Positions 1 to 10,854 of a stretch of DNA of 64,000 nucleotides are shown one piece after another. Position 1 is the first letter of the stretch, and each line of letters begins with the position of its first letter. The DNA comes from Ophiura sarsii (Eukaryota > Echinodermata > Ophiuroidea > Amphilepidida > Ophiuridae), in NCBI GenBank assembly GCA_035610835.1, contig CM069455.1, forward strand, positions 15,187,266 to 15,251,265, given 5' to 3'. A program made the position numbers and the translations under genes. The notes beneath the pieces are model-generated. The model saw nothing but the letters and a program-made list of their open reading frames with translations, had not been told where the DNA came from and did not search any database.

Positions 1-1332
1 CTCCCTCATCTATAATCATAGATTATCAAGACAGGGATGGGCAGGTGTTTTTTTAAAAGCTATATGTGTTTCGGACCAACGTCGTTCAACACATTTATGA
101 ACACATAACGGTTATGTAGCATTTCTCCCTGTCATGAAATAACTTTTAAACATCCATAAATATTATGCCACTCTCCTTCCCAGATGCATTAAATGTGTAG
201 ATATCGATTTCAACAGATGTGCTACTGTCTGTCGCGCTCATGGGTTCGAGTTTATAGAGACATTGGTGAAATATAAGTGTATAAACTTCACAAATAGCGT
301 TACATCGTCGGTGAATGTGTGTTTTAAAATAATATTTATTTAAACTTTCACCGTTGCTTTTATCGAATATTTGTATGTGTCCCGTTAGCTATTATAATAT
401 TATGCAATAGACACTATCAACACTCATACTGTTTACCGGACTTTTCAAACATGGTAGTCATTCAGGTGTCGGTGAAACAGACCTATCAGCTCCACACAAC
501 ATTTCAATAGAAAAAGTAGGAATAGGCCAAGCTTAATATGAAGACCATGGAGAAACGTGAATACACACATCCACAATTGCACCAAATCGTCTACATCTCG
601 ACGTATAGAAATATAGTATCACCTTCAAACGAGAATGGCTAAAGATCACCTTGCAAAAACACAGATATCAATCGCATTTGGTGCGTAGCGTCAAGGTTAA
701 TCAATACGAGATTACAGTTTTTTAACCCACGTGTAATCTCGTCCCCTTCGAGATTTGAATTTATCATCTATACCGATGGTTGGCTAAGGACGGTGTGCTG
801 TGTAATATGTTTCAGTGTGTATGGATGTCATCCAGTAAATAAATAAAATTGACGTTTTAGAGCAAAGTAATTTATTTGATCCATTTGTATCTAATGCTAT
901 AGCGGGTGTTTCCACTATAAACTATCATAAATGTCCTAATGTTATTTTCTTCTCCTGATATAGGCCCATGTTGGTGTAACCTAACTAGAATGAATGGAGA
1001 TTTGAATTATGGCAATGGTTTTCTTTAAAACTAAACGATAATCTTTGTCCACAAATATTATTTTTTGTTGTTACAATAACATTCAAGAAAAATCTATCTA
1101 AGACTATACCTGTAGACAAAGATAACTCCATCTCAAGCATCTCAAAAACCAAAGAGAAACAAAATTTCACTCAATATTCATGTTTTCCCCGTGTTTTTCA
1201 TTTTCACGAAATCGTCTGTTTTAACCTTCACGACCGCCACGGGAGTGTATTTTTCAGGATAAAAATGAAACGCATTTCGGGCTTAAGGGGATTATGTTTC
1301 ACGCTTGTTCAGCGTTAATCCGTTGACTTTCA
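1..1332. other. Intergenic DNA
   Basis: AT-rich sequence with only short open frames that show no recognisable protein. Apart from the dispersed repeat copy at 215-345 I see nothing interpretable. Confidence 0.6.
215..345 (+). repeat. Dispersed repeat, copy A
   Basis: This stretch matches the reverse complement of 21890-22045. The best block reads CGCGCTCATGGGTTCGAGTT, followed by CACAAATAGCGT and TGAATGTGTGT in the same order in both copies. The shared GGTTCGAG resembles an RNA polymerase III B box, but no tRNA fold was found. Family unknown. Confidence 0.6.
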
Positions 1333-1452
1333 CTACGATCTCGTGTGATCTTACATGACCCCGCGAGATCTGACGTAATCCCGCGAGATATCACGTTATC
1401 CCGTGGGATCTCACGATATCCCACCAGATCTCGCGTGATCTCAAGAGATCTC
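1333..1452. repeat. 20-bp minisatellite
   Basis: About five degenerate units of roughly 20 bp, each near CCCGCGAGATCTCACGTGAT, follow one another. The core GCGAGATCTCGC is itself palindromic, so the array can pair with itself. Confidence 0.75.
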
Positions 1453-2899
1453 AGAAGGGTCTACTAAAACCTCCTACTGCAAACTTATGCGACTAACGTA
1501 AGATTGCGAGGATTAATCAGAAAGTTCCATGTCACACCTCGGCTAAGCCGGGCTTTAATATACAAATATATCGTGAAAATTGAATTTGTCTAAATTATCT
1601 CTTTGAACCTTTGAACCGTCAACAAGAGGATATTAGTATATCATGTATACATTTATATCATAAACAACCTTATCTTTTATAATGAAAGCTTGTTTTTGTT
1701 TTAAATATTTTGTTCCTTTACTTAACTATAATGCCCGCTACGTGGGAGTTGTCATTACCGCATGTGGCTGGATCTTTCTGAATCCATCCTAGTGCCCTTT
1801 ACTGGTAATTTAGATTTGGTTTTCTCATTTCAGCATTGTTTTTTACTCGTTTAAGGTTTTGAATTTCTTTAAATGTCAAATGTCAATCGAATGCATTGAT
1901 TATCGATGTATTTGACAATTTAAATAATCTTTATGCTCTTCATTTTCAGTGTTTGGGTACAACCATGGCTACTTTTTTCCATAATCAAGCCAATTTATTG
2001 GATACTCGGTTATTCCATTCGAATAATATCGGTTTAATATTAACAGTATTTTCGCCAAATTTGCAACGGTATTCACTCTGAATTTTACCACTTGTTTCAG
2101 AGGGAAATGAATTATCTCAATTAAAAGAAATATTTGTTAATGTTTTTTCTTGACGTGAATGTGAAGCTTCGAAGTGCTTATATAATATCGCTCACTCTCA
2201 CGTCACAGGTTTCGCGTCTCACGTCTCGCGTCTCACGTCTCACGTATATCGAAATATGTTAACAAAACATTCAAACAAACAAGGACAAGCTATATAATTA
2301 TCCACATGTTATTAAATAATACGCATCGCACGTCTCCATGTTCTGTCTTATGAGAGTCCTCTAGCTCTAGATATGTTGGGCGGGTATTTGACCCAAGAAC
2401 CTTGAGAAGGGGGAATACCCCGGCTCCAAGGTACAAAACCCGGGGGCGCTTGTCTGAATCAACAATGGTTTAGAGGGGTGACAGAGCCCCTTACGGTGAG
2501 ATATTTCACGGAAAACGATTTCAGTGTCGTATTTTTCCAGAACCGAAATAAAATAGGGATATGTAAACACATTTAATTGGAAAATCATGATTAAGCGATA
2601 GCACTCGTTGTGTATAGACTATTGTCAGTATGATAGGTAAGAACGTTTTCATTGTTAACTTTGTTAACTTCAGTACCAGTAACCAGGGATATCAATTCGG
2701 GGGAGGGCGGAACAAGAGTGGGGATAGGCCTGTTATCAGGGAGGGCATAACAGACTCATTTGGGTAAATATACGTGACTTGCCATTTCATTTAAGGGGCG
2801 GCCCGGGGCACAAGGGGGACTAGCCGTCTCTGGTTACACCCCTGCTCGGTAGGTGTGATCAATGGATGCCTCTTATCAGCATTTTCCTTTAGATGTACA
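1453..2899. other. Intergenic DNA
   Basis: No recognisable gene. The only structured part is the short GTCTCRC-type repeat at 2205-2246. Confidence 0.55.
2205..2246. repeat. Short tandem repeat
   Basis: Alternating GCGTCTCACGTCTC units, about 7 bp each, four to five times. Confidence 0.7.
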
Positions 2900-3415
2900 C
2901 ATTAACAACGGGTTGTTCTGTTTGAATTGTCGGTGCCATAATTTGAACCCAACATCGAGAAAGCTCACCGTACCAAAAACGAACGGTACGCATCCCTCGT
3001 TACCGACATTGTCGACGCCGGGTTCTCTTGCACCTTAATCGCTGTCGAAGTTGGATCAAGAGGGCTTATTGATACCGACAATTAAAGGCAGAATAACTCG
3101 CTTGTCCAAAGAACTTCAAATTCCTACCACATTCACTGTCATGAAGAAACATATCACAAAATCCGCGATAAGTTCTTCATACTCCATTTTCAATGCCAGA
3201 TATGAACCTCAGTGGAACGTTCATGAATTTATCTAGTCTGCTTTCCTTCCCGCCATGGTATTTACTTTCTTCTTTTTCTGCTTTCTTTCTAGTGTTTAAT
3301 TATTAGTTGTTTGTATTTGTCTAATCCCTGCTTGAGATCGGAATGGATCTCAGTTGTACCTGGGCATTGTACGTTATCTTCTTTTGTTGTTTAATAAAGA
3401 TGATCTATTATATTA
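2900..3415 (+). pseudogene. LINE 3' end with decayed RT-ORF C terminus
   Basis: Read in two frames, the strand encodes the region that follows the reverse transcriptase in many non-LTR elements. It has an ELSVP-like start near 2920, then a KNERYASLV stretch, the motif EVGSRGLI, and a C-terminal SSYSIFNARYEPQW segment ending with a stop at 3236. An in-frame stop near 2940 and a frameshift after the EVGSRGLI motif show it is dead. A 3' untranslated part of about 180 bp follows, with AATAAA at 3393-3398. The same 3' end recurs at 21548-21804, confirming a retrotransposon family. I cannot assign the clade. Confidence 0.7.
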
Positions 3416-3730
3416 AGCCCTCAGTGCACGATAGTGTTTTGTTGACTATGTCATCTTATATGAGCTATGCTATTTTAGGAGATTGTATCACTTTTTTTGC
3501 AAGTATATAAAAATAAGTAATTTTGTAGCTGGCGATTCTTTTTATTACGTCCGGTTGAGGAAATTTCTGGGTCTGATCACTAACGCCAAACAATTGTTTC
3601 TTTAAAAATATATTTTAGACTCACAATCATTTCAAATTTATTTAACACGATAGAATTATTGTTTTTCATCTCATATTTCCATAGTTTAGTACCAGAAAAC
3701 CCTATATGTAATAGCTGCCGAGTGAGTGGT

Positions 3731-3962
3731 TTAACACTGTTCACGCGGCAGGCGTCTGCAGACGACATTTTGTGTCACAAAATGTTTCAAATATGTCAAA
3801 ATTATTGAATTTCATTACCATCATTATTTGTAATCACCATGAGAAATGCATTGAAATAAGTTCAAACATGCCTAGTATTGGTTCAGTAATTTGAGATAGA
3901 CTTTGAAAATTGGGAATGGTTTCTGAAAATATGTTTTGAATATGGTAAAACTATAGCCGCGT
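3731..3962 (-). mobile_element. MITE family 1, copy a
   Basis: One of seven copies of a non-autonomous element of about 230-290 bp. Its ends resemble AACACTTTCCACGCGGC and the reverse complement, and a palindromic GTCGTCTGCAGACGAC lies just inside one end. This copy starts with TTAACACTGTTCACGCGGC and ends near AACTATAGCCGCG. Confidence 0.8.
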
Positions 3963-5295
3963 ATATCTTACGGTAGTTTTTGCATAATTATAATTACCTC
4001 ATCGACTGCCCTTTGTTACTTTGAAAGCGTTTACTTTAGAAGGGTGTCTATAACCTTGGAATAAGTCTCATTCTATATCTTTATTCAAAGCTATAACATA
4101 GACAAGGCTCACTTTGCATAAAACGTATGCAGCAGCTATTATATAGCTATCATCCCTCACACTATGAACTTACAAATGCTGCCCTATGTTACTGTGAGTA
4201 TATTTGCTGTTAGCTAACAATAATACACGTGGCAGCTACATCCTGGTATTAAATCAAGCATACGACTTATGGCAGCTAATGTAGATAGATCATTTTGACA
4301 CGTGCACCCTCGACTTACAGAAAAACGTGCCTTATTTGAGCAAAGTCAAACTTGTGGAGAAAAACGACATCCGAAAATAACCATGAACCGAAATTAATTG
4401 GTGGAATTGATACTATTTGCACAGGGAATGCACAATTTATTGTCTACACGGTGTCCCAAATCAAAGTAGCAAGTTTACACTATATCTCCGAATAAAAACA
4501 AATAATTGTGTAAAATGTACTTGAGCGCAATTCACTAACTCATGAAATAATTACACAACTGAGGGTGAATGCATTTTTATTCGGTAAACGTTTCAATCAG
4601 ATTTTTTATTTCGTTTTGCTAACATACTTTTATTTCGTTTTCCATGGTTTAATTGTTTGATTAATAAAAAGTGTGTGTGCCTACCGTTGAGATGGTCTTC
4701 TTTAGCAAAGATAATTGGTTGATTAATGATTAATTGAAATATTCGTTTTATTCTCGTAAACATGGTAAAGCAATTCCGGCATAATTCTGAATACCCCCCA
4801 CATCATATATGATTATTATTGTGAATGGCACTACGTGAATGGTATTACATCATTATTCCGCAATTTAAACATATAACACGGGAACCCTCTCTCCTAAAGA
4901 CTCACTCCCGTTACACGCAATCATATACCCCGGAGGTGTCCGTTTACGTCTCCGAAACGACCGATATTAAAATATCGATGATAAATCTCAATTTTCTAAG
5001 TTCAAATTTAATAATTCATAACGGGGACTGTCAAACCATCATGATCGTTGAGAGATAAAAGTCAAAGTTGCAATTCAATTGTTTCCTGCGAGACCATGGT
5101 AATGTTCAAATTTGGTTCTCAATTATTGATCATGGCGATTTTAAAAAAATGAACACAATATATGGAGCCATAGAATTAGCACTTTTAAAATGGTTGGGTA
5201 AATTTTACCCAACGAGGAGCATTGTCAGCTATATGCTGCTGCTGCATAAGTTAAACTTTTAAGTCGTGTAGGTCTACAGGTGTATAGGAGACATA
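3963..5295. other. Intergenic DNA
   Basis: Short open frames only, none recognised; no repeat structure noted. Confidence 0.55.
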
Positions 5296-5741
5296 GTCCC
5301 CTGCAGCCATAGTCCGGCCTGTACAGTAAGTATAGGTTGGTATAGGGTACTCATTTCTATACATCAATAGTCGAGCACCAACCCATGTGAGGACCCATAT
5401 TAAAACACGTTTAAAAAAGTATAGAAGTTACAGTCAATCTGAGGACATTTTATTTTTTGTACCATACATGTAGGGACATTTGTATGGCATGTGTAATGAC
5501 GTCTAATGGAGGACATGGCCATACACCCTTAGGGGGGGGGGGGGGGGATCCAACTTATACGTTTTTATGCAGAAAAAAAGAGAGGACTTCAAAAAAGGTC
5601 CTTAATTTTTTTCTGTCCTCACATTGCCGGCTGGACAGTAGGGACAAAGGTCCTCGGATTGGCAGGTTCAACATTACACGCAAAACTAGTGTTACACTTC
5701 ATTCCGTGTATGTCATGGAGGCCGGACTATGGATCTAGGGG
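5296..5741. mobile_element. Inverted-repeat element, about 446 bp
   Basis: CCATAGTCCGGCCT near 5303-5316 is matched in reverse complement by AGGCCGGACTATGG near 5718-5731. CCCCTGCAG and CTAGGGG lie just outside. The interior has repeated GAGGACA words and a poly-G run. The arms are only about 22 bp, so the exact ends are uncertain. Confidence 0.55.
5532..5547 (+). repeat. Poly-G tract (16)
   Basis: Uninterrupted G run inside the inverted-repeat element. Confidence 0.85.
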
Positions 5742-6398
5742 AGCATGGTTCCTTTCACACCGGTCATTTTATGCAACCTCTTATTTAAAATGTATCCTTT
5801 ATTCCAGTTTATGTGAGATAAATTCCAATGGGAGATATATCCAAATCAAAACCTCATGAATATACGCGATGCGTGCGACCCAATCAGATGCCGTCCTTTA
5901 GGCCTACTTGTACGAACAAATAAGCGCAGGTCACTAATGGAGAACCAAGTACCTCCACGTAAACATTAGTAACCCCGCGTTTAATGCGTATCAAGTTCGA
6001 TCACCAAAACAATTCGCGTAATGGCACGAACGCATGGCATATTTGCATAACGCTGTCCAGTTACGCGACTTGTGAGTGGTTCGTTTGTACGAATTTCGAT
6101 CAGATTGATCGATTTGTAATGGATGAAGCATGGTTAAATTGCCGTAAAGTGTAACTTTTTAAAAAGTAAGTGACGTCCTTATAAATGACTAATTTAATTG
6201 ACGGTTTTGAATTTTGTTAATGTATCCATTCATATTGAGTTGGGTGGGGGTAGAATTTTCTTTTTTTTTACTCATTAGGGGAGGATTTATTTTTGGGGCC
6301 TGCATGTAGAGGGGGCATTTTTTCCCAAAAAAACTTCCTACCCCCCCCCCCCCCCCCCCTGAAAATGTAATGGTGCGTCCCTAATGACTTAACTTTGA
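5742..6398. other. Intergenic DNA with poly-C tract
   Basis: No gene recognised. A run of about 19 C occupies 6341-6359. Confidence 0.6.
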
Positions 6399-6542
6399 TC
6401 AGTTGTTTTGTCAGTAAGTATGAAGAATCAAATGTATTACTTTGGAACCTCGGAATTTCCCTCGGGGCTACGCCCCTCGTGCAAATCCTCGGTTCCATAG
6501 TGAACATGTTTCGATTCTTCACAGTTACCTCTAAACAACTGG
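6399..6542. mobile_element. Foldback element, 144 bp
   Basis: An imperfect inverted repeat with arms of about 70 bp almost back to back, centred on GGGGCTACGCCCC near 6468. CAGTTGTTT and GAAGAATC occur at the left and, reverse-complemented, at the right. The transcript would form one long hairpin. Confidence 0.75.
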
Positions 6543-6841
6543 TACGCAGTTATTATCCTTTAAGTCATTATCCTTTAAATAGGCTATTCTATTTGAAATG
6601 CATAACACCCCCTATGGAACCCATTAACTTAAGGCCCCCAAAAGAAGTTGTTTGTTTGTCCACTTCCGACCGACCGTGTACAAAAAAATCCAATTACTAC
6701 AAACACATTTTCTAATGCTAAAAAACGGTGAAACTTGCCCAATTCATGTCTAATATGACCTCGTTATTCAAATGATGTTAACTTTTAAATAAAAGCATTG
6801 ATAAACCCCACCCTAAATTGCTTTTGGTAATCAATTACTTT
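6543..6841. other. Intergenic, downstream of sulfotransferase gene
   Basis: GTTTGTCCACTTCCGACCGACC near 6655 (shown here in two overlapping parts: GTTTGTCCACTTCC and TTCCGACCGACC) resembles the end of the TIR element at 29497. No gene is seen. Confidence 0.5.
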
Positions 6842-6879
6842 TTTATTGCTAGAAACATTATGTCACTGCATTTTTTATT
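6842..6879 (-). promoter_or_regulatory. Polyadenylation signals for sulfotransferase gene
   Basis: Two AATAAA hexamers on the minus strand, at 6874-6879 and 6842-6847, lie about 215 and 250 bp past the stop codon at 7095. They are the likely 3' end signals. Confidence 0.5.
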
Positions 6880-7094
6880 CTTTTCTCGGAGACATAAATG
6901 TAGGCTAATGGTATCATTCTTGTCACAGTCTGTACATATGAAATATGGTTTTGGTTCATTTCGTCATTCTTTACGTCTCTTTTTTTCTCCAACATACGCT
7001 CAATACTTGTATTTGCCAAATGGTAGCATTTGATTGGGCCGCACCTATTCATGAGGTTAAGAATAAGGCGTGCTTTCCGTTCACTGAAAGAGTA

Positions 7095-8499
7095 TTAAAT
7101 TGTTCCTGTTATATTGCTTACGATGTACCCTTCTTTCGTCATTTTTGTCCTTATAAAATTGGTAAATGTGACATCATCCATGTATACTCGACGACAAAAG
7201 TCAGAGGCGTTTCTCTTTAAAACAACTTTATCCTCTCTTTTATCTTTCGTGTTAGTCTTATTCGCAGCTATGCAGTCGTTTTTCAATGATTTTAGCAAGG
7301 AACGAAACAACTCAAGATCAGATTCGAAACCGGGTCCGTATTGTTTGATTTTACGCCATAACGTGTGGTTAAAATGATGGTAGAGAAGACCGTCTGCCGC
7401 ATTCCAAGCTGCAATTTTATTTCTCATCGCTTTGGACGAAGAAATATCTTCTCGATGACTTCTACTTCTGACCCCTTTTGGAAAGTACAGAATGTCTTCC
7501 CAATCCCAGCACATTAGTTTTCGTAAAAGCAAAAGAGACTCGTCAAAATACTCAGTAATTAAAACCAAATCCAGCTCAGCGTCAAGTTGTTTGATTTTGG
7601 TCTTAACTTTGGCTGTATCATTACAATCCACATGGGCCATGCCTAAATCATAAAGTTGTGCATTGCGAGTCCATTGATATTTTTTAAACTTTTTGGCAAA
7701 ATAATATTTCGACTTTTCCATAAATGACGATATCGGATGGGTTTCATTCTCCAAACCCAGCCGCTTTGCAATTTCAAAATATCCAAAGCTAGACTCAAAT
7801 TGTTTCATTGGTGAACGCAAAATAGTTACGAAATGTGCGTTGTGCACAACTGCGTCCATTTCTCGATGATTATATCGCGCGTGGTTGGTCAAGAAATTGA
7901 ATCCAAATTTTCGAAAAGTTGATGAGTATTTATCGTTTACTCTTGCCATGTGGGACTGTTTGAAAAGAGCCAATGACGAAAAGATGTGTTTTGAGGAAGG
8001 CAGTACAAACGTAAGATTATTGTAAAACCCGTACCTTTCTAAGATGCTTGCCAGCGTGGTACTACCAGTCTTATGGGTTTTGATAAAGACGAGGTGATGC
8101 TTTGGGAAGCATGTGACATTCTCAGTATTCATCCTATTCGTTATAAGATCAGTCTGATTCACAGATATTTGATCTTCATGCGGGTGATTCGGCAAAACGT
8201 CTCCTCCCGCTTTTTCTTTAGCGTCCGGCATTGCATTTGTATGATTCGATGATTGGTTGTCTGTTTCCGGTTTCTTTGTAGAATTGTTAGAATAGTCTGT
8301 TTTCGGTTTCTTTGTAGAACTGTTAGAATAGTCTGCTTCCGGTTTCTTTGTAGAATTGTTAGGATAGTCTGCTTTCAGTTTCTCCGTTGAATTGTTAGGA
8401 TAAGTTGCATATTGATCTGTTGAATGCGGCGCTTCAATCGACGTGTTGGTCAAATCGTGTATTGCATTCGAAAACTTCTCCAACAATTGAACATTATTT
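7095..8499 (-). CDS. Galactose-3-O-sulfotransferase family, exon 2
   Basis: This is the main coding exon of a predicted 517-residue Golgi sulfotransferase. It would transfer sulfate from PAPS to the 3-OH of galactose on glycolipids or glycans, as GAL3ST enzymes do. In spliced numbering, the 5'-phosphosulfate motif FIKTHKTGSTT lies at about 188-198. The 3'-phosphate motif LRSPMKQFESSFGYF lies at about 277-291, and the family segment ITEYFDESLLLLRKL at about 364-378. Residues 50-180 form a low-complexity, sequon-rich stem. The exon starts after a pyrimidine-rich TTTCTTTTCACAG acceptor; its first base completes an AGA codon split with exon 1. No stop or frameshift interrupts it. Family assignment is firm, but the exact acceptor sugar cannot be told from sequence. 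Confidence 0.92.
8251..8406 (-). repeat. 36-bp in-frame minisatellite in sulfotransferase stem
   Basis: Three full 36-bp units (8281-8316, 8317-8352, 8353-8388) plus partial units on both sides. Each encodes a 12-residue block like DYSNNSTKKPET. Every block holds an N-glycosylation sequon (NST or SST preceded by N), so copy number sets the stem length and sequon count. Confidence 0.9.
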
Positions 8500-8568
8500 C
8501 TGTGAAAAGAAATACAAATCATAATATTATTGTTGTGCACGATAATTGTATTAATAAATTTAAACATT

Positions 8569-9342
8569 TAGAAGCATGGTTGGGTGGTTTTATTACCCTA
8601 TACCTTCCTCCTACTCTATAAGGAAACACTGCATAACTAGTCCGTATTACACATGCGTATAAAGGACTTGTACGAACGACTTAATATAATTGTCTTCAAT
8701 GTAAATATGTTGCACCACCCTACGTCATTGTACGTACAAGCAACATTACAAACTGAATTGAGACCAATTTAAATATTTCTTGACGAAATAGTTGCATTGG
8801 TTTAGTTCAATTCTCATATCGTCGCTATTCTTTCAAAACCTCGTATCTTCACCTTTTCTTAAAAACAGCCAATCAGAAGGCAGAACAATTTTGCTTTTTC
8901 AGCCCGTGTTTCAAAACCTCGTAGTATACGAGGTTTTGAAACACAGGTGCTGACCATGTGCTGAGGTGAAACTTCCAACATTCTTGATATTTCGCAGCAA
9001 ATTTGTGGACTACAGGTGAGATTTTATTGCAAATGGCTTGAATTGATATACGGACTGATTAATTGACGAAATAACGATATTACTCTTTCAAAACCTCGTA
9101 TCTCCAACTTTCCTTTTTTCATCCTCCTGCAAAAATAAAAATTGTTGGAGATACGAGGTTTTGAGAGAATAGCGACGATTATATTGGTGCTCATATGTAT
9201 GGGATGCAAACTATTACTTTTGCGACTAACGTATACTTCTTATGTCACTTATGAGCCATACGGACTACATGTAGTCTTGCAGCGCTTCCATATAGAGCAG
9301 GAGGAAGGTATAGGGTAATAAAAACACCCAGCCATGCTTCTA
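8569..9342. mobile_element. TIR element of about 774 bp inside the intron
   Basis: Arms of about 65 bp at 8569-8633 and 9278-9342 are near-perfect reverse complements (GAAGCATGGTTGGGTGGTTT against its partner). Weaker similarity continues inward for about 25 bp. A second, nested inverted pair is at 8819-8852 and 9142-9177. A 39-bp hairpin sits in the centre. No transposase is present. Confidence 0.8.
8906..8944. repeat. Perfect hairpin, 18-bp arms
   Basis: GTGTTTCAAAACCTCGTA, a 3-base loop, then its exact complement. The word CAAAACCTCGTAT recurs near 8836 and 9090 and inverted near 9150. Confidence 0.9.
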
Positions 9343-9750
9343 TTTATAATTATGTTTACATTTATGGCCGGCCAACGAGGTCGAGGTCTAAAAAAGACAA
9401 CGGGCTCAATATATGAAGCTCCAAATATTCGTGACACCCCGAGAAAGAATGTCTCTTCAACACTTAACAAAACGCGACAATTAGGAGGGAGATTCAGTTC
9501 ATTTACATGGGCAAAGGTAGCCGAAAGTTTCGGGATTGACGGTCGTACCATGATTCAATAAACGCCAAAATACTAAGTCAGAACGTAGGTCCTATCAGGC
9601 ATGCATTGTAAATCGTACAAAGTGGAGTGATATGGCGATTGTTGGACGACAACGCCATTTTTTTTTGCGCGTAGGCCTACAGCTGCGGTATACGAAGTAC
9701 AAAAAAAACACCATTCACTTCAAGTTTACAGGAATCTAATACTATTTTAC

Positions 9751-9899
9751 CTGTAAATCGTTGCGGCCATCTTGGGTGCATTCACTCCATATTGTACACG
9801 AATTTCATCATTATCGATTAATGTCAAATAGATGACAAAACTGCCCAGAAAGCTGATACAAACGATAAACGCGATTAAAAGCCGACGTCGACCAGCCAT
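9751..9899 (-). CDS. Galactose-3-O-sulfotransferase, exon 1
   Basis: This encodes residues 1-49 plus two bases of codon 50. It begins MAGRRRLLIAF, a short basic cytoplasmic tail. A hydrophobic segment of about 18 residues follows (roughly 7-27, with FIVCISFLGSFVIYL), the type II signal anchor of Golgi sulfotransferases. I prefer this ATG (9899). An in-frame upstream ATG at 9983 would add a proline- and arginine-rich head before the anchor. Splicing at AG/GTAAAA to the exon at 8499 keeps the frame and gives 517 residues. Confidence 0.8.
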
Positions 9900-10681
9900 A
9901 TTGTGCAGGTACAAGTATAATATATAGATACTGAAACTCCCTTTTTCACGGGGACGGGGGGGGGGGAGGCAGTCCAACATCATGCTGTAGTAACTTAGTG
10001 ATCAACTATTTTCAAAACACCCCATAAACGCGTACTGCCTCTGAAACCGAAATTCGCGACAAAATGAGGATTTCTTCCCTAATCTGATCCCCTAATCATG
10101 CTAAAAACGTGTAATAAACTAACATAATTGTGTATATGAAGTCCCAGTTTTCTTGTAAATAGTCGATTTTAGACCCCGTGTTACGGGCGTTACGAAACGA
10201 CCCCTTATTGTGAGTATTTTGGTCACGCATTACAGTGTATAGTTTATAATGGAAAGGGAGTCCTTCAGTGAGAATCCAAGATTTGTCAATAGCTTGGTGA
10301 TCTTAAAATGAGGATTCACGTGATGTCAGTGACATATAATTACAATGGGGTCATTGAGTAAGAAAGGATTGAAAGCAGTGACAGCATGGTTCAAAAGCGA
10401 TGCCAATGTTGCCAATCACATTCTCCGACCCGTCACACATATTAGGAAGTGACTCCCCCCCCCCTTCCCCGTGCGATACTACAATGTTTGATTCGTTATT
10501 CCATAGAAGCTCATAAAACAAAAGGACAAGTTTAATTGTGATAAGGTTCTTAATATAGAAAATGACAGCTGTGGACTCGCATAGTTAATATATTCAGATG
10601 AAATCGGCCGATATTATTAGTTATCCCCTGTGTGTTCATGCGATACGGAAAAATATCTATGGTTTGTTTCCAATATCACAA
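9900..10681. other. Upstream of sulfotransferase gene
   Basis: A G-rich stretch near 9956-9966 and AT-rich DNA. No clear promoter element could be fixed. Confidence 0.4.
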
Positions 10682-10738
10682 TTTATCATTTAGTAGACAT
10701 GAATGCTGCACTGATTGGTTAATGCCCCGATTAATATT
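10682..10738 (+). repeat. Left inverted repeat flanking tyrosine recombinase relic
   Basis: ATTTAGTAGACATGAATGCT and the following ATTGGTTAATGCCC match the reverse complement of 12680-12742 at about 90 percent. A partial direct copy of its first 25 bp lies at 10748-10772. Confidence 0.8.
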
Positions 10739-10854
10739 TTCACGAATTTATTATTTAGTAGACATAAATGCATTTTTAAATAATGGTTTATAAATAACAC
10801 CAACTCAATAACTTATTTACAGTTTTCTGTTTTGGCCCTGTTTAGGCCTAGGGC

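Larger units (their letters stand above)
8500..9750 (-). other. Sulfotransferase intron
   Basis: Bounded by a strong donor (ACAG then GTAAAA, minus strand) at 9750-9749 and the acceptor at 8501-8500. The split codon is phase 2 on both sides. The intron contains the inverted-repeat element 8569-9342 and no coding sequence that I recognise. Confidence 0.8.

Noticed and set aside
9916..9927. TATA-like CTATATATTATA upstream of the sulfotransferase ATG
   Set aside because: It is only about 20 bases before the ATG, so a transcript starting 30 bases downstream would miss the start codon; probably just AT-rich DNA.
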